Assembly (NCBI GenBank): GCA_003194445.1
Contig: PQXF01000013.1
Location: forward strand, 1-52,439
DNA length: 52,439 nucleotides
From: Candidatus Methanogaster sp.
GTDB taxonomy: Archaea > Halobacteriota > Methanosarcinia > Methanosarcinales > Methanogasteraceae
Direction: 5' to 3'
Under the pieces are notes generated by a model. The model made no database searches and had not been told where the DNA came from. It was given only the letters and a program-made list of their open reading frames with translations. How positions within the stretch are numbered: position 1 is the stretch's first letter; each line of letters begins with the position of its first letter. The position numbers and the translations under genes were made by a program. This document shows, piece by piece, positions 35,403 through 45,383 of the stretch.

Positions 35403-36071
35403 ATGGCTGAAAAGAAAAACGACATACCAGAGAAGGGAGCAGTCGTGCAACGAGACAGAGAGACTTTTGCGATAGCGCCGGACACTCCGGCAGGTGTAAT
35501 AACGCCTGATGCCCTGCGAAAGATTGCGGATGTTTCCGAGAAGTACGGAGCAGCCGCGATAAAGATAACAAGCGCACAACGGATGGTAATTGTGGGCTTG
35601 AAGGAGGAAGACATCGATAGCGCATGGAATGACCTCGGGATGAGTCCGGGTGCCGCAATCGGGCTCTGCGTCCGGAGCGTCAAGATCTGTCCGGGAACGA
35701 CCTTCTGCAAGAGAGGCATCGCAGACAGTCTCGGGCTCGGGATGGCTCTGCATGATGCGTATCACGGCATGGACCTTCCAGCAAAGTTCAAGATCGGCGT
35801 ATCAGGCTGTCCGAACTGCTGCGGCGAGTCGTGGGTCAAGGATCTCGGATTCTTCGGCTTCAAGAAAGGCTTCAAGGTGGTCGTCGGAGGCGAGGCTGGC
35901 AAGAAGCCGAGGATCGCAAAGGAGTTGACCTACGTCGAGTCGATTGATGATGCGAAAAAGGTTGCAAGAAGCGTCTTTGACTACTACATCGCGAATGCGA
36001 AACCAAAGGAGCGCATCGGCGACTTCATCGACCGGATCGGGTTTGAGGAGTTTTCGAAAGGAGTTCTCTGA
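35403..36071 (+). CDS. small sulfite/nitrite-reductase-like siroheme protein
   Basis: 222 residues, the short single-module form seen in archaea. The ferredoxin-like half (DTPAGVITPDALRKIADVSE, ITSAQRMVIVGL) is followed by the siroheme/4Fe-4S ligands CPGTTFCKRG and GCPNCCGESWVKDLG. It reduces sulfite, or possibly nitrite, with a ferredoxin-type donor. GGTGG lies upstream. The next ORF starts in its stop codon (TGATG). Confidence 0.92.
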   Translation: MAEKKNDIPEKGAVVQRDRETFAIAPDTPAGVITPDALRKIADVSEKYGAAAIKITSAQRMVIVGLKEEDIDSAWNDLGMSPGAAIGLCVRSVKICPGTTFCKRGIADSLGLGMALHDAYHGMDLPAKFKIGVSGCPNCCGESWVKDLGFFGFKKGFKVVVGGEAGKKPRIAKELTYVESIDDAKKVARSVFDYYIANAKPKERIGDFIDRIGFEEFSKGVL

Positions 36072-36121
36072 TGAAGATCGTCGACGCAGGTGCTGTGACC
36101 GCGAATGTCGCCAAAGATTGA
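36071..36121 (+). pseudogene. 16-codon stub of a lost operon gene
   Basis: ATG 36071 overlaps the preceding stop and reads MKIVDAGAVTANVAKD before TGA. It looks like the first codons of a longer gene cut off just before the promoter region of the next cytochrome. A fumarase-alpha start is one guess, with little support. Confidence 0.3.
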
Positions 36122-36135
36122 AGTAGTTTATAGTA

Positions 36136-36190
36136 ACAACTTTATATATAATGTAGACATGATTACTAAAATAGTAACGTCTACACATAT
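36136..36190 (+). promoter_or_regulatory. promoter with nested palindrome before the octaheme cytochrome
   Basis: TATA box TTTATATATAA at 36141-36151. Immediately after it, TGTAGAC (36152-36158) and GTCTACA (36179-36185) form an outer dyad that encloses an inner dyad TTACTA (36163-36168)/TAGTAA (36172-36177). Position after the TATA box suggests a repressor site. Confidence 0.65.
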
Positions 36191-36206
36191 ATACGAGAAA
36201 TAGACT

Positions 36207-37733
36207 ATGAATACACAAAACGCAACCCCTCCCCTGTGTCGTATCACCGTGGTAAGGTTCTCTGTTGTTCTGCTTTTCTGCCTGCTGATCTTGTCAACTG
36301 CAACGGCTGCAGCTTCCGGATCGCACGCCGGAATCGATGAATACACTGGCGCTGAGACATGCCTTGTATGTCATCAAGAAGAAGGTGAGGGCTTCGTAAC
36401 ATCCATCCATAATACGTGGAGGGGCGAGGCGACACACGTCGTTGGGAAGGTGGGCAACATGACCGGTAAAGTCCTGGGCGTGAACGAGTTCTGCGTGGGC
36501 ACCCAATCGAATGAAGCTATGTGCGGCAAGTGCCACGCAGGAGCTGGTACCTGCTGCAAATGCGAATGTGATTGTGCTGTTAAGAAGATGATCTGTCCGA
36601 TCGAGAAGATCGACTGCCTGATCTGCCATGCGCCGAACTACAAGAAGACCATGAACGGTCCCGACCCATCGATCGATGCGACTGAAGCGGCCCGAAACGT
36701 CATGATACCCACGCGTGCGATGTGCCTGCGCTGCCATGCAACGGCAGGCGGCGGCGACAACAACAAACGGGGCGATCTCGAACTTTCCATGGGTGCAGCC
36801 AAGGTCTCGCGGGACCTCGATGTCCACATGAGTGCTAATATGACCTGTCAGGACTGTCACACGTTTAAGGATCATCATGTGTCAGGCAGAGGTATGGACC
36901 TGCGGGTCGATGACACCGACACCCCGACCACCTGTAACGACAGAAGATGTCACGGCAGTGAACCACATCCTGAGGGATCGATGTACAACAAGCACACGGA
37001 CAGGATCTACTGCACAGCCTGCCACGTCACATCTTACGGCAAGGTGCAGACCGTTGAGATCTCCCGTAACTGGGAGACCCGGCATCTTGAACATCTGGGT
37101 GCAGAAGTCATGTACCACGAGATGATCGTGCGTGAGAGCAACCCTGCACCGATACATGTCTGGTGGAACCGGTGGTCTGAGATCATGGATCTCGCTGACC
37201 CTGCCGTGCTTGACGACGATGGAGTTGTTGTAATGGCAAAGCCAGTCGGGAGCATCAATGATTCCGCGTCAAAGATTTATGCGGCAAGGTTGCACCGCGG
37301 CAGGCAGCCATGGAACGGCACGCATATGTTGCCATTCAAGGTCATGACCGTTAAGACTACCAACAATATGACTCAGGCAATCTTTGATGCAACAGGCAGG
37401 ATATTCGATCCGGTCCAGTACGTGGATGCCAAGCGGTATATGGGGCTATTCCATGGGGTCTCGCCGAAGGACGAAGCGCTGACCTGCGCGGACTGTCACA
37501 AAGATCATGCGGTCGACTTTGAGGCGCTTGGATACGATGTCGAGAAGGACGCATCAGGAAACTTGATCAGCGCAACAAAGCCGGCTGAGATTCTGAATCT
37601 TGCCGATTTCCGTGCGAATGGCGACACAGATAACTGCACGTGTCCTGAAGAAGCATGCACTCCAGGTCTCGGGATTGTACCGGCACTCGGAGGGCTTATG
37701 GCTGTAGCGTATCTGCTGCGGAGGCGGAACTGA
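36207..37733 (+). CDS. octaheme c-type cytochrome with a CX4CH site, paralogue 1
   Basis: 508 residues with an N-terminal signal peptide (VVLLFCLLILSTATAAA), seven CxxCH sites (CLVCH, CGKCH, CLICH, CLRCH, CQDCH, CTACH, CADCH) and one CX4CH (CNDRRCH), so probably eight hemes as in tetrathionate-reductase-like octahemes. A cysteine-rich insert CCKCECDC sits between hemes 2 and 3 and is absent from the paralogue. It ends TPGLGIVPALGGLMAVAYLL then RRRN, a sorting tail. Likely exported electron-transfer or reductase protein. Confidence 0.92.
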   Translation: MNTQNATPPLCRITVVRFSVVLLFCLLILSTATAAASGSHAGIDEYTGAETCLVCHQEEGEGFVTSIHNTWRGEATHVVGKVGNMTGKVLGVNEFCVGTQSNEAMCGKCHAGAGTCCKCECDCAVKKMICPIEKIDCLICHAPNYKKTMNGPDPSIDATEAARNVMIPTRAMCLRCHATAGGGDNNKRGDLELSMGAAKVSRDLDVHMSANMTCQDCHTFKDHHVSGRGMDLRVDDTDTPTTCNDRRCHGSEPHPEGSMYNKHTDRIYCTACHVTSYGKVQTVEISRNWETRHLEHLGAEVMYHEMIVRESNPAPIHVWWNRWSEIMDLADPAVLDDDGVVVMAKPVGSINDSASKIYAARLHRGRQPWNGTHMLPFKVMTVKTTNNMTQAIFDATGRIFDPVQYVDAKRYMGLFHGVSPKDEALTCADCHKDHAVDFEALGYDVEKDASGNLISATKPAEILNLADFRANGDTDNCTCPEEACTPGLGIVPALGGLMAVAYLLRRRN

Positions 37734-37749
37734 ATCGATTGAGATAGAG

Positions 37750-37786
37750 GTGGATGGTTTTGTCCATTCACTCTTTTTTATTTTAG
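37750..37786 (+). terminator. terminator after octaheme cytochrome 1
   Basis: GTGGATGG and CCATTCAC form an 8-bp stem (one G-T pair) around TTTTGT, followed by TCTTTTTTATTTT. The same structure follows paralogue 2 at 40467. Confidence 0.7.
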
Positions 37787-37874
37787 TTATTCGTGATCTG
37801 AAACCAAAACTATACGATGGTTTCGCAAGACACGAATGACACAAACACGAATTAGATGGTACAGGAGGAAAGAC

Positions 37875-38366
37875 ATGGATGATAGGACAAAAACAGCGAT
37901 CACCGCTCTCGGCGGATTCGTTCTCGGCGTAATCGTCGTGCTATTTATAATGAAGATAGCAGCGCCCGGGATGATGATTCACGAGGCGAAGAGTCCTTAC
38001 GACTTCAACACGACCGTTGATACGATAATCGCGAACGCAAAAAGCGAGGGATGGAAGGTTCCGAATACGTACGACTTTCAGAAGTCCATTCTGGACGCTG
38101 GCAGTGGTGATGTCGGCAGAACAGAAGTGATCGGGATGTGTCAGCCAGAGTATGCATCAGGGCTACTCGGTGCGGACGATACCAAATTCGTTGCCGTGAT
38201 GATGCCCTGCGCTGTCGCAGTCTACGAGAAGTCGGATGGTGGGACGTACGTTGCTTCGATGAATATCGGTATTATGGGCAATGTCTTTGGTGGTGCTGTC
38301 GATCAAACGATGTCGAAGGTTGCGGCGGACGACAAGAAGATACTCGGGTTTGCGCAAGTGATTTAA
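37875..38366 (+). CDS. DUF302-domain membrane-anchored protein
   Basis: 163 residues from ATG 37875 (ACAGGAGGAAAG upstream; 37836 is a weaker in-frame start). An N-terminal helix (GGFVLGVIVVLFIMKIAAPG) anchors it. The domain SPYDFNTTVDTIIANAKSEG is the DUF302 opening, and FVAVMMPCAVAVYEKSDGG lies in the core. DUF302 proteins occur with c-type cytochromes and sulfur oxidation genes; role unclear. A broken copy is found at 51388. Confidence 0.88.
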   Translation: MDDRTKTAITALGGFVLGVIVVLFIMKIAAPGMMIHEAKSPYDFNTTVDTIIANAKSEGWKVPNTYDFQKSILDAGSGDVGRTEVIGMCQPEYASGLLGADDTKFVAVMMPCAVAVYEKSDGGTYVASMNIGIMGNVFGGAVDQTMSKVAADDKKILGFAQVI

Positions 38367-38424
38367 GATACACGGTCTAATAATTTGTGCATTCCGCTGA
38401 ATGATTCAGGTTGTCCCAGTTTGA

Positions 38425-38665
38425 GAACAATGGGGCGACATTCGTTCTTTTGTTCTTTTATCGGCAAGATCTACGAGATCTCCTCTGTTATTTATGTAAT
38501 TGACCATCCCATAGATCTTCGCCTGCTCGTATTGTGCATAGTCGTCCTTCACCGGCTCTTTGTTATCGTATTCGAATGTTCCATCCCGGCAATTTTTTAA
38601 GTTCTTCCGTGCTGTTTATGGGCATAAGATAAAATCTACAACTAAGTATATAAGTATAGTAGCGA
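38425..38665 (-). pseudogene. transposase 5' remnant
   Basis: From ATG 38625 the reverse strand reads MPINSTEELKKLPGRDGTFE, then DYAQYEQAKIYGMVNYI, parallel to the start of the transposase at 50081 (KSVRDGTFEYKSKEPATTDW). Similarity also covers the upstream TATA region (AAGTATATAA). The rest of that element is gone. It occupies part of the region upstream of the second cytochrome. Confidence 0.7.
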
Positions 38666-38859
38666 ATATAATTAGATAATATATAACTTATGCAATTTTT
38701 CCACGATGATCGTATGTAGAGATACGATTGTGTCGAGCGTATCGGTCAGAGCATTCTATGGTGCCGCGTGATCGGACTTATAAAGGTGGGTTGCGGATTG
38801 ATAGGACAGTTGGCCGGATAATAATATCTCAATGTCGAATGCATAGAAACGTTAAAATA

Positions 38860-38945
38860 GGTTATCGTAATATTACTACGTATAACGTAGATAAACAGAT
38901 TGAAATCGTAGTATCTATGTTGATATACAGAAGGAGGAATGCACT
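38860..38945 (+). promoter_or_regulatory. promoter/operator region of octaheme cytochrome 2
   Basis: GTAATATTAC (38867-38876) is a perfect 10-bp palindrome, followed by CTACG/CGTAG (38876-38880, 38886-38890) around TATAA. AAGGAGG lies at 38931-38937. Built of similar short TA-rich dyads as the promoter before cytochrome 1, but not the same sequence. Confidence 0.5.
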
Positions 38946-38990
38946 ATAAGGAATCAAAATACGAAAACCTCACTACGCAATACCAAAACA

Positions 38991-40448
38991 GTGTTATTGA
39001 TAATTGTCGCTCTACTTTCCTGTCTGTTTATCGCGTCGGCGGTATCGGCTGCATCCGAAGGGGAGCACGCCAGCATCCGGAAATATACGGGTGCTGAAAC
39101 TTGTCTTGTATGCCACCAGCAGGAGGGCGAGGACTTCGCAACCTCAGTCCATAACACGTGGATGGGCGAGGCGACACACGTTGTCGGAAAGGAAGGCAAT
39201 GCGACAGGCAAACTCGTTGGTATAAACGATTTCTGCATCGCCGTGAAATCGAATGAAGCCCTGTGTGGTAAGTGTCACGCTGGCTATGGCTTACCCGAAT
39301 ACGATTTTTCGGTTGAGAAGATCGATTGTCTGATCTGTCACGCACCGAACTACAAGAAGACCGCGTCAGGTCCTGATCCATCGATCGATGCGACGGCAGC
39401 GGCCCGAAATGTCGGACCGCCGACGCGTGAGATGTGCCTGCGCTGCCATGCACTGGCGAGCGGTGGAGACAACAACAAGCGGGGCAATCTCGAACTTGTG
39501 ATGGGTGCTGCAAACATCTCACGAGACCTCGATGTTCACATGAGCACTGGCATGGCATGTCAGGACTGCCACACGTTCGTGAATCACCATGTATCTGGCA
39601 GGGGCATGGACCTGCGTATCGATGATACCGATGTTCCGGTCACCTGTGACGACAAAAGATGTCACGGCAGCGAGCCTCACGCAGAAGGTTCGATATACAA
39701 CAAGCACACGGACCGGCTCTACTGCACCGCATGTCACGTAACAGCGTATGGCAAGGTGCAGACTGTTGAGACGTCCCGTGATTGGGAAGATACGCATCTT
39801 GGTAAGGACAACCGGTATCATCTGACGACCGTTCGTGAGAGCAATCCCGCACCGATTCATGTCTGGTGGAACCGGATGTCTGAGATCGTTGATCTCGCAG
39901 ATCCGGTTGTGCGTGGTGATGATGGTGCCGTGATGATGGCAAAGCCTGTTGGCAGCATCGATAATCCTGCATCAAAGATATACGCAGCAAGGTTTCACCG
40001 GGGCAGACAGTCATGGGATGGTATGCACCTGCTGCCGTACAGGCACGAGACAGTTAAGGCAACCAACAACATGACTCAGGCGATCTTTGTAGCGACAGGC
40101 AAGATCTACGACCCGGTTCAGTATGTGGACACCGCACGGTACATGGGGCTCTTCCACGGGGTCTCGCCAAAGGATGAAGCGTTGACCTGTAAGGACTGTC
40201 ACGAAGACCACGTCATCGACTTTGAGGCACTTGGATATGATGTCGAGAAGGACGTATCAGGAAACCTGATCAGCGCTGTTGTGCCGGGCGAGAGTCTGAA
40301 TCTCGCTGATTTCAACGCGAAGGCAGGGACAGGGACAGGAGCTGCCGAAGGTGCAGACGAACCAGTAGCAGCCACACCCGGTTTCGGGATTGTGCCGGCA
40401 CTCGGCGGGCTTATGACTGTAGCATATCTGCTGCGGAAGCGGAACTGA
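38991..40448 (+). CDS. octaheme c-type cytochrome with a CX4CH site, paralogue 2
   Basis: 485 residues from the GTG at 38991. Comparison with paralogue 1 shows that the frame is coding from 38946, where an ATA stands exactly in the place of the ATG and 8 nt after AAGGAGG. The ATG at 38939 is out of frame. Seven CxxCH sites (CLVCH, CGKCH, CLICH, CLRCH, CQDCH, CTACH, CKDCH) plus CDDKRCH; sorting tail TPGFGIVPALGGLMTVAYLL then RKRN. Roughly three-quarters identical to paralogue 1 but without the Cys-rich insert. Confidence 0.92.
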   Translation: MLLIIVALLSCLFIASAVSAASEGEHASIRKYTGAETCLVCHQQEGEDFATSVHNTWMGEATHVVGKEGNATGKLVGINDFCIAVKSNEALCGKCHAGYGLPEYDFSVEKIDCLICHAPNYKKTASGPDPSIDATAAARNVGPPTREMCLRCHALASGGDNNKRGNLELVMGAANISRDLDVHMSTGMACQDCHTFVNHHVSGRGMDLRIDDTDVPVTCDDKRCHGSEPHAEGSIYNKHTDRLYCTACHVTAYGKVQTVETSRDWEDTHLGKDNRYHLTTVRESNPAPIHVWWNRMSEIVDLADPVVRGDDGAVMMAKPVGSIDNPASKIYAARFHRGRQSWDGMHLLPYRHETVKATNNMTQAIFVATGKIYDPVQYVDTARYMGLFHGVSPKDEALTCKDCHEDHVIDFEALGYDVEKDVSGNLISAVVPGESLNLADFNAKAGTGTGAAEGADEPVAATPGFGIVPALGGLMTVAYLLRKRN

Positions 40449-40466
40449 ATCGATTGAGATGGAGAG

Positions 40467-40496
40467 ATGGATGGTTTTGTCCATCCATTCTTTTTT
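40467..40496 (+). terminator. terminator after octaheme cytochrome 2
   Basis: ATGGATGG and CCATCCAT form a perfect 8-bp stem around TTTTGT, then TCTTTTTT. The IS91-like copy C begins right at the end of its T-run. Confidence 0.8.
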
Positions 40497-40497
40497 A

Positions 40498-41775
40498 TGG
40501 TATATACACTATAAACTCAAACCTACTTACGCACTATTTATTGCCAAGATCAGCCATTCATATATCCGGTGTACCTCGACATCCCCTCACCCGAAATATA
40601 CATTATCGCAGTTCTCACCTGTCTCTATACTGCTACCCCTCTCACTGTCCGGTACATTTTCGAGGACAACCACAATTGGGGAGCGTTTCGCCTTGCGGAG
40701 AAAGACAATCTCAGAGATGTCGAAATCAACGAAGTCAACAAAATGCTCTCATGCAAGGACGAGAGTCGCGGCTTTCATACCGGTGCGAACATTGTGGAAC
40801 TACACTAATAGTCCATTTGGATGCGAGCAGCCGCATCTGTTCGAATTGTGGCAAGAACCATACTGACAAATGGGCGAAATCTCTCCAAAACGCGTTATGG
40901 GGCGTACCTCATCGACACGCAGTACTTACGATCCCGGACGCTCTGTGGCTATCGTAAGAAACAACCGTGTTCTCCTGAAGGTCTTGATGGATGCTGCGAT
41001 TGCAGCAATGCCTTCGGCGATGCTAGCGCATTCAACGATACAATCTCACGAGAAGCACAGAAACGGAAGACTGACTGCAGGTGCCGTCGTTGTGCTGCAC
41101 CCGTTTTCCAGGAGTATGGGTTTCAATCCGCATCTTCATATACTTGCAACCGTTGGTGGGTTTTACAGACATGACAACTTTATCCGTCAAGCATACATTC
41201 CTTACGGGTTCTGCGAAAAACATGGCAATGTCTTCGGCGCTGCTGCGCAGTAACAGGTGCTCACCCGTTTCAAAGCAGCACTTCCAAAGGAAGCTGTATA
41301 TTCGGTGCTCATAAACCGACTTTTCCAGGAATATCCCAAGGGATTCTATGTGCATCTCCCAAAAGAATCCGGAATCACAAATAAAAAGAGGATAGCAAAG
41401 TACGTAGCCGGATATATCAGACATCCAGCGGTTGCAAACACAACGATTCGTACCGATATGATGGAAAAACGGTAACGTTCTGGTACGGGGACCATGATGG
41501 CAAGAGACATTTTGTGACGATGACGGTGCGAGAATTCATTAAAGCGTTGATTCAGCACATTCCAGATCGGAATTTTAAAATGATACGGTATTACGGAGCA
41601 TACAGCCGTAGAATCAAAAGAAGACACTCCAAATACTTACAGGTAACTCGATTTTCGGTGAAACGTAAATTGCAGCCCAAAAGATGTCACGAAGGTATAG
41701 CACGTTCCACCCTTTTAAAACGTCTATTCTCCAATCGCGTTGTTATCATTGGTAATTCTACATGTGTTCTGTGAC
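40498..41775 (+). mobile_element. IS91-like element, longest copy (C), transposase broken
   Basis: Shares the left end TGGTATATACACTATAA with copies A and B. The transposase remnants in several frames include a zinc-binding N-terminus (YRCEHCGTTL, CSNCGKNHTDKWA), VPHRHAVLTIPDALW, the IS91-type FNPHLHILATVGGF and a C-terminal HIPDRNFKMIRYYGAYSRR. Several frameshifts (near 40810, 40980, 41020, 41250, 41470) make it inactive. The right end was not located exactly. Confidence 0.82.
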
Positions 41776-41822
41776 GATAAAAGGACATGCTATTTCGATT
41801 CACCGAAAGTCAGGAGGTAAGT

Positions 41823-42005
41823 ATAAGACAAGTGACATTTGATGATTTTCTTAAGAATCCAAACAAATGGGCGTCAACATGCCCAAATTGCGGCGAAAAA
41901 ATGACATTCGTGTACTATGAGAAGGGGGCACCAAAGGAAAGCGAAGTTTTTGGATGCAAATTACCTGATTGGAACCATCCGATGCTTAGCCAGAGCTACA
42001 ACTGA
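41823..42005 (+). CDS. small zinc-ribbon-like protein
   Basis: About 60 residues: TFDDFLKNPNKWASTCPNCG, then YYEKGAPKESEVFGCKLPDW. The CPNCG pair suggests half of a metal site. The RBS AGGAGGT (41812-41818) is placed well for an ATA at 41823; other starts are GTG 41832 (far from the RBS) or the ATG at 41787 upstream of it. It follows the broken IS, so it may be truncated. Confidence 0.45.
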   Translation: MRQVTFDDFLKNPNKWASTCPNCGEKMTFVYYEKGAPKESEVFGCKLPDWNHPMLSQSYN

Positions 42006-42378
42006 TTTGCACCCGCAGGGTGCTTTCTTGATTCGTGACTGTGAGCGCAAGCGTAGCGAAGCTGTTGGCATAAAATCATTCAGGATGGAGAACATCATCC
42101 TCTGAATAATGCTCTGGAATGTTGGAATTCCAAGTTGCAGTTACGGGGTGGCATATCTTCTATCAGGGGTGGATCAAAGAGTCCCGGTTGCCCGAGCAAA
42201 AGGTATTTATGTGATTAGATTGGTGTGATGAATAGCGTTCCGGAGATACCCACCATGAAGCAATATACCGAAATATCAGAATCCTGTGCCGCTTTTCGAG
42301 CAACGTCCTGTATCATGTGCTTTTGCTTGCCCCGGAGTGCGGGCGAGTAGATGATGACAAGAAGCATAGAAATATCAG
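42006..42378. other. gene-free stretch with a terminator-like hairpin
   Basis: GCACCC-GCA-GGGTGC at 42009-42023 followed by TTTCTT is a tight hairpin right after the zinc-ribbon ORF. The rest up to 42378 is presumably the leader and promoter of the surface-protein operon (AT-rich AAAGGTATTTATG near 42200). No other feature seen. Confidence 0.45.
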
Positions 42379-42387
42379 GTGATTGAG

Positions 42388-45383
42388 ATGAATAAAGTGA
42401 TAACGAAGTCTGGATTTATCCTCATGATAAGCATGTTTATGATATGCGCACCGACGGTGCCGGCGATAGCCATGAACACGACCGACGCAGAATGCGAAAC
42501 TTGCTTTGGAGCTATGCCGCCGGAAATTACCGAAATACAAACTCATGGTTTGACGGAGGCAAGCAGCTATTCAGGGAAAGTTGATGAGGTGGTGATATGG
42601 AAGATGACTTCAGCACTGATCCGTTTGACGGGAGATGGCACCCCTGGTATGGCCAACTGAAGATGGGATGGGATGAAGGTAGCGTCTATTTACCGTATAC
42701 ATGGTGGTCTATTGAGGAATTTCCCATGTATACCTGCGCACAAACGATGTACCACAGCTTCTCTGAAAACCCGTTTTATGGATATTATAACCCAAAACTA
42801 AAATACAGATTCAAATCATATTCTGATGACGGTGACGATGCGGGGATTGAGGTCGGCTTCGGTTATGAACATGATGGAAAATGGTATGGGACTTGGGAGT
42901 TCTACCATTCCCCTGAAGAATACTCCTCATGGACAACAAAATCTCTTGACATTGGCGATTTCTGGAGCGACCTGGACTGGAGCGACGAATATCGTGTTTG
43001 TGTATATGAAGATGCTGATTACAGCAGTCATCCACATGGCGGTTCATGTGATCCATGGCCTGATGTAAACGGACATGTCAATATCACTTATATAAAGTTG
43101 ATAGGTACTCCAAACAAACCACCGTACAAGCCATCTAACCCTTCGCCAGCTGATGGTTCCGGAGGCGCGAGTGCAAGTACGGAACTATCATGGACCGGTG
43201 GAGACCCAAACGGAGATGGTACCGTCAAATACAACGCTTATCTGGGAACTTCGTCATCCTCGATGGACCTGATATTCCAAAACATGCCGTATCCATGTTT
43301 TAGTGGCCCGTTTGAGATGTATAAAACATACTATTGGAAAGTGGTCGCAATAGATGAACTCGGATTAACTGCCGAAAGTGATGTCTGGACGTTCTGTAGG
43401 TACGGATCAAGGCTCACTATTGACTATCCGGCGGATGGAGCTACGCCAGCGATACGTAAGGATGCCGATGGAAATAGATATATTTCCTTTGGCTGCACTG
43501 TTGTTCCGGAGGTAGATTCGAGTCCCGAATGTCCTGTTACAGTTTATGGACCTTCCGATCAAATTTTAGGCGGGGTGTGCGTCTCCAATCCTCCTACGCT
43601 CTCTGCAGACGCGCCTTGTACGCTCGACTTTCACGTATATGTGGATACCGCCAACATAAACCTCTCAGGGGAAACTACACTTACTGCATACTGGATGCGT
43701 GGCGACCCTCACGAGGTCTCTGCCAATATTACTGTGAATATTCCGTCAAAAGTTGTATGTGGTTATGTGGGCGATGTGCCGGTATGTTTAACCCCTGAAG
43801 ATATGCAACTCCTGAGAGAAATGAAGGTCGAAGTAGGGAGGCAGATGCAGCGAGATGATCTAACTGATGAGGCATTGAGCATGCTGAGTGACATGATGAC
43901 ATCTATTGACCTTATTCTCAAACTCGAAAAACATCCGGGTGCAAAGGTCGCTGCAAAAGCTACAAAGGTCTTAGCCATCCTTCAAGCAGCACGCCAAACC
44001 AAAGAAACTGGTGGGCGATTTGACGATTTTGTAAAAAGGTCTGTAAACTCGCTTTCATTGAATACACTTCCTTTTCTTGAAGATGTACTGATATGCATTT
44101 GGGAAAATACCATTATGCCATACAAGACAAAGGTCTACGGACCTCTTGATACCTGGGAATTCGTCCCGATAGGAGGCTTTATGGAAGCAGGTGTGGAAGT
44201 ATCAGGCGAATATCTACCTACTAACTATTACAAACACTGGAAAATCGGACCTTATTATAGTATGCTTGGGAATATATCCGGCATCATGGTAAACTTAGAC
44301 TATGTGTATATGGGTCCCGGAGACTATTTCACGATATATAAAGGTGCTTGGTACCCCGGGTCGCCGGTATGGGGAAGTACACCTGAGTTCCGGCATGAAG
44401 ACGTGAAGAGATCCATCGATGACGAAATAGGTCGCATCATAGTGTACTGCGATCATTCAGGTGCGGATTCGTATGGCTTCAAATTTGATCCCGAATGCGC
44501 GATATATCTGATGTGCCACCATGCCGAATATTACAATTACAATGTAACTGGTGCGCATCTGGCAAAACTCGGGACTGAGACGACAGAATTGAACTTCAGT
44601 TGGGGCATGGGCTCTCCATATCCCGATGTGAACGTGGATAACTGGATGGTGGTATGGAGCGGACAGATGTACATACCAGGCAACGACACCTACACGTTCT
44701 ACGTCGCAAGCGAAGAGGGAACTGTTGGTATGAAGATCAACCGCACCGACATATTTTCCAACCGTATATTCAGCGACCGTGCAGAAGCAAACAGCAGCAC
44801 CAATCTATGCAAAGGCTGGCAAAATTTTGAGATATGGTATCATCATGCCATGGGTAATGCATCCTTTGTTCTATCCTGGGCGAATTCTACCATGAGTAAA
44901 CAGGTAGTTCCTGACAAGAATATGCGAACATCAAGAACTGAACTTGCGAGTCTTCCGCTGAACGCTTTATTCTCTTACAAACTTGGGTTCAGCACCAATG
45001 TATCCTTTACAGACCTGTCTCTTGGTGATAATATCACCGAATGGCAATGGAACTTTGGCGACGGGACGCCGGATGAAATCTATAATGCGTCAACAAATCC
45101 GACCCATACGTATGACCGGGTAGGCGTCTATAATGCAACTTTGACCGTTTTCAACGGCACCGGTGGGATGAATACACACAGCGAGTTGGTAGACGTGCCT
45201 ATAAAGGGTGATGTCAATCATGATGGAAAACTCTCGGCTGCGGATGCGCTGCTTATTCTGCAAATGGCTGCCTGCGGCATCGATATTGATCCTGCAGCGG
45301 ATGTAAATTCGGATAGAGCGATTACCTCGCTTGATGCGCTGATGGTTTCGCAAGCTGTGATGGAAGGGGTGAACGATGAATAA
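42388..45383 (+). CDS. secreted FN3/PA14/PKD/dockerin surface protein, one frameshift
   Basis: From ATG 42388 a signal peptide (ITKSGFILMISMFMICAPTV) leads a short mature start; near 42595 the frame must change to enter the long ORF that runs to 45383 (about 998 residues in all). Domains: FN3-like about 43120-43400 (PSNPSPADGSGGASASTELS, YYWKVVAIDELG), a helical stretch about 43790-44100, a PA14-type domain about 44580-44930 (YTFYVASEEGTVGMKINRT), a PKD domain (WQWNFGDGTPDEI), and a dockerin-like pair of calcium loops (DVNHDGKLSAADALLIL, DVNSDRAITSLDALMVSQA). The dockerin would attach it to a cohesin partner. Confidence 0.8.
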
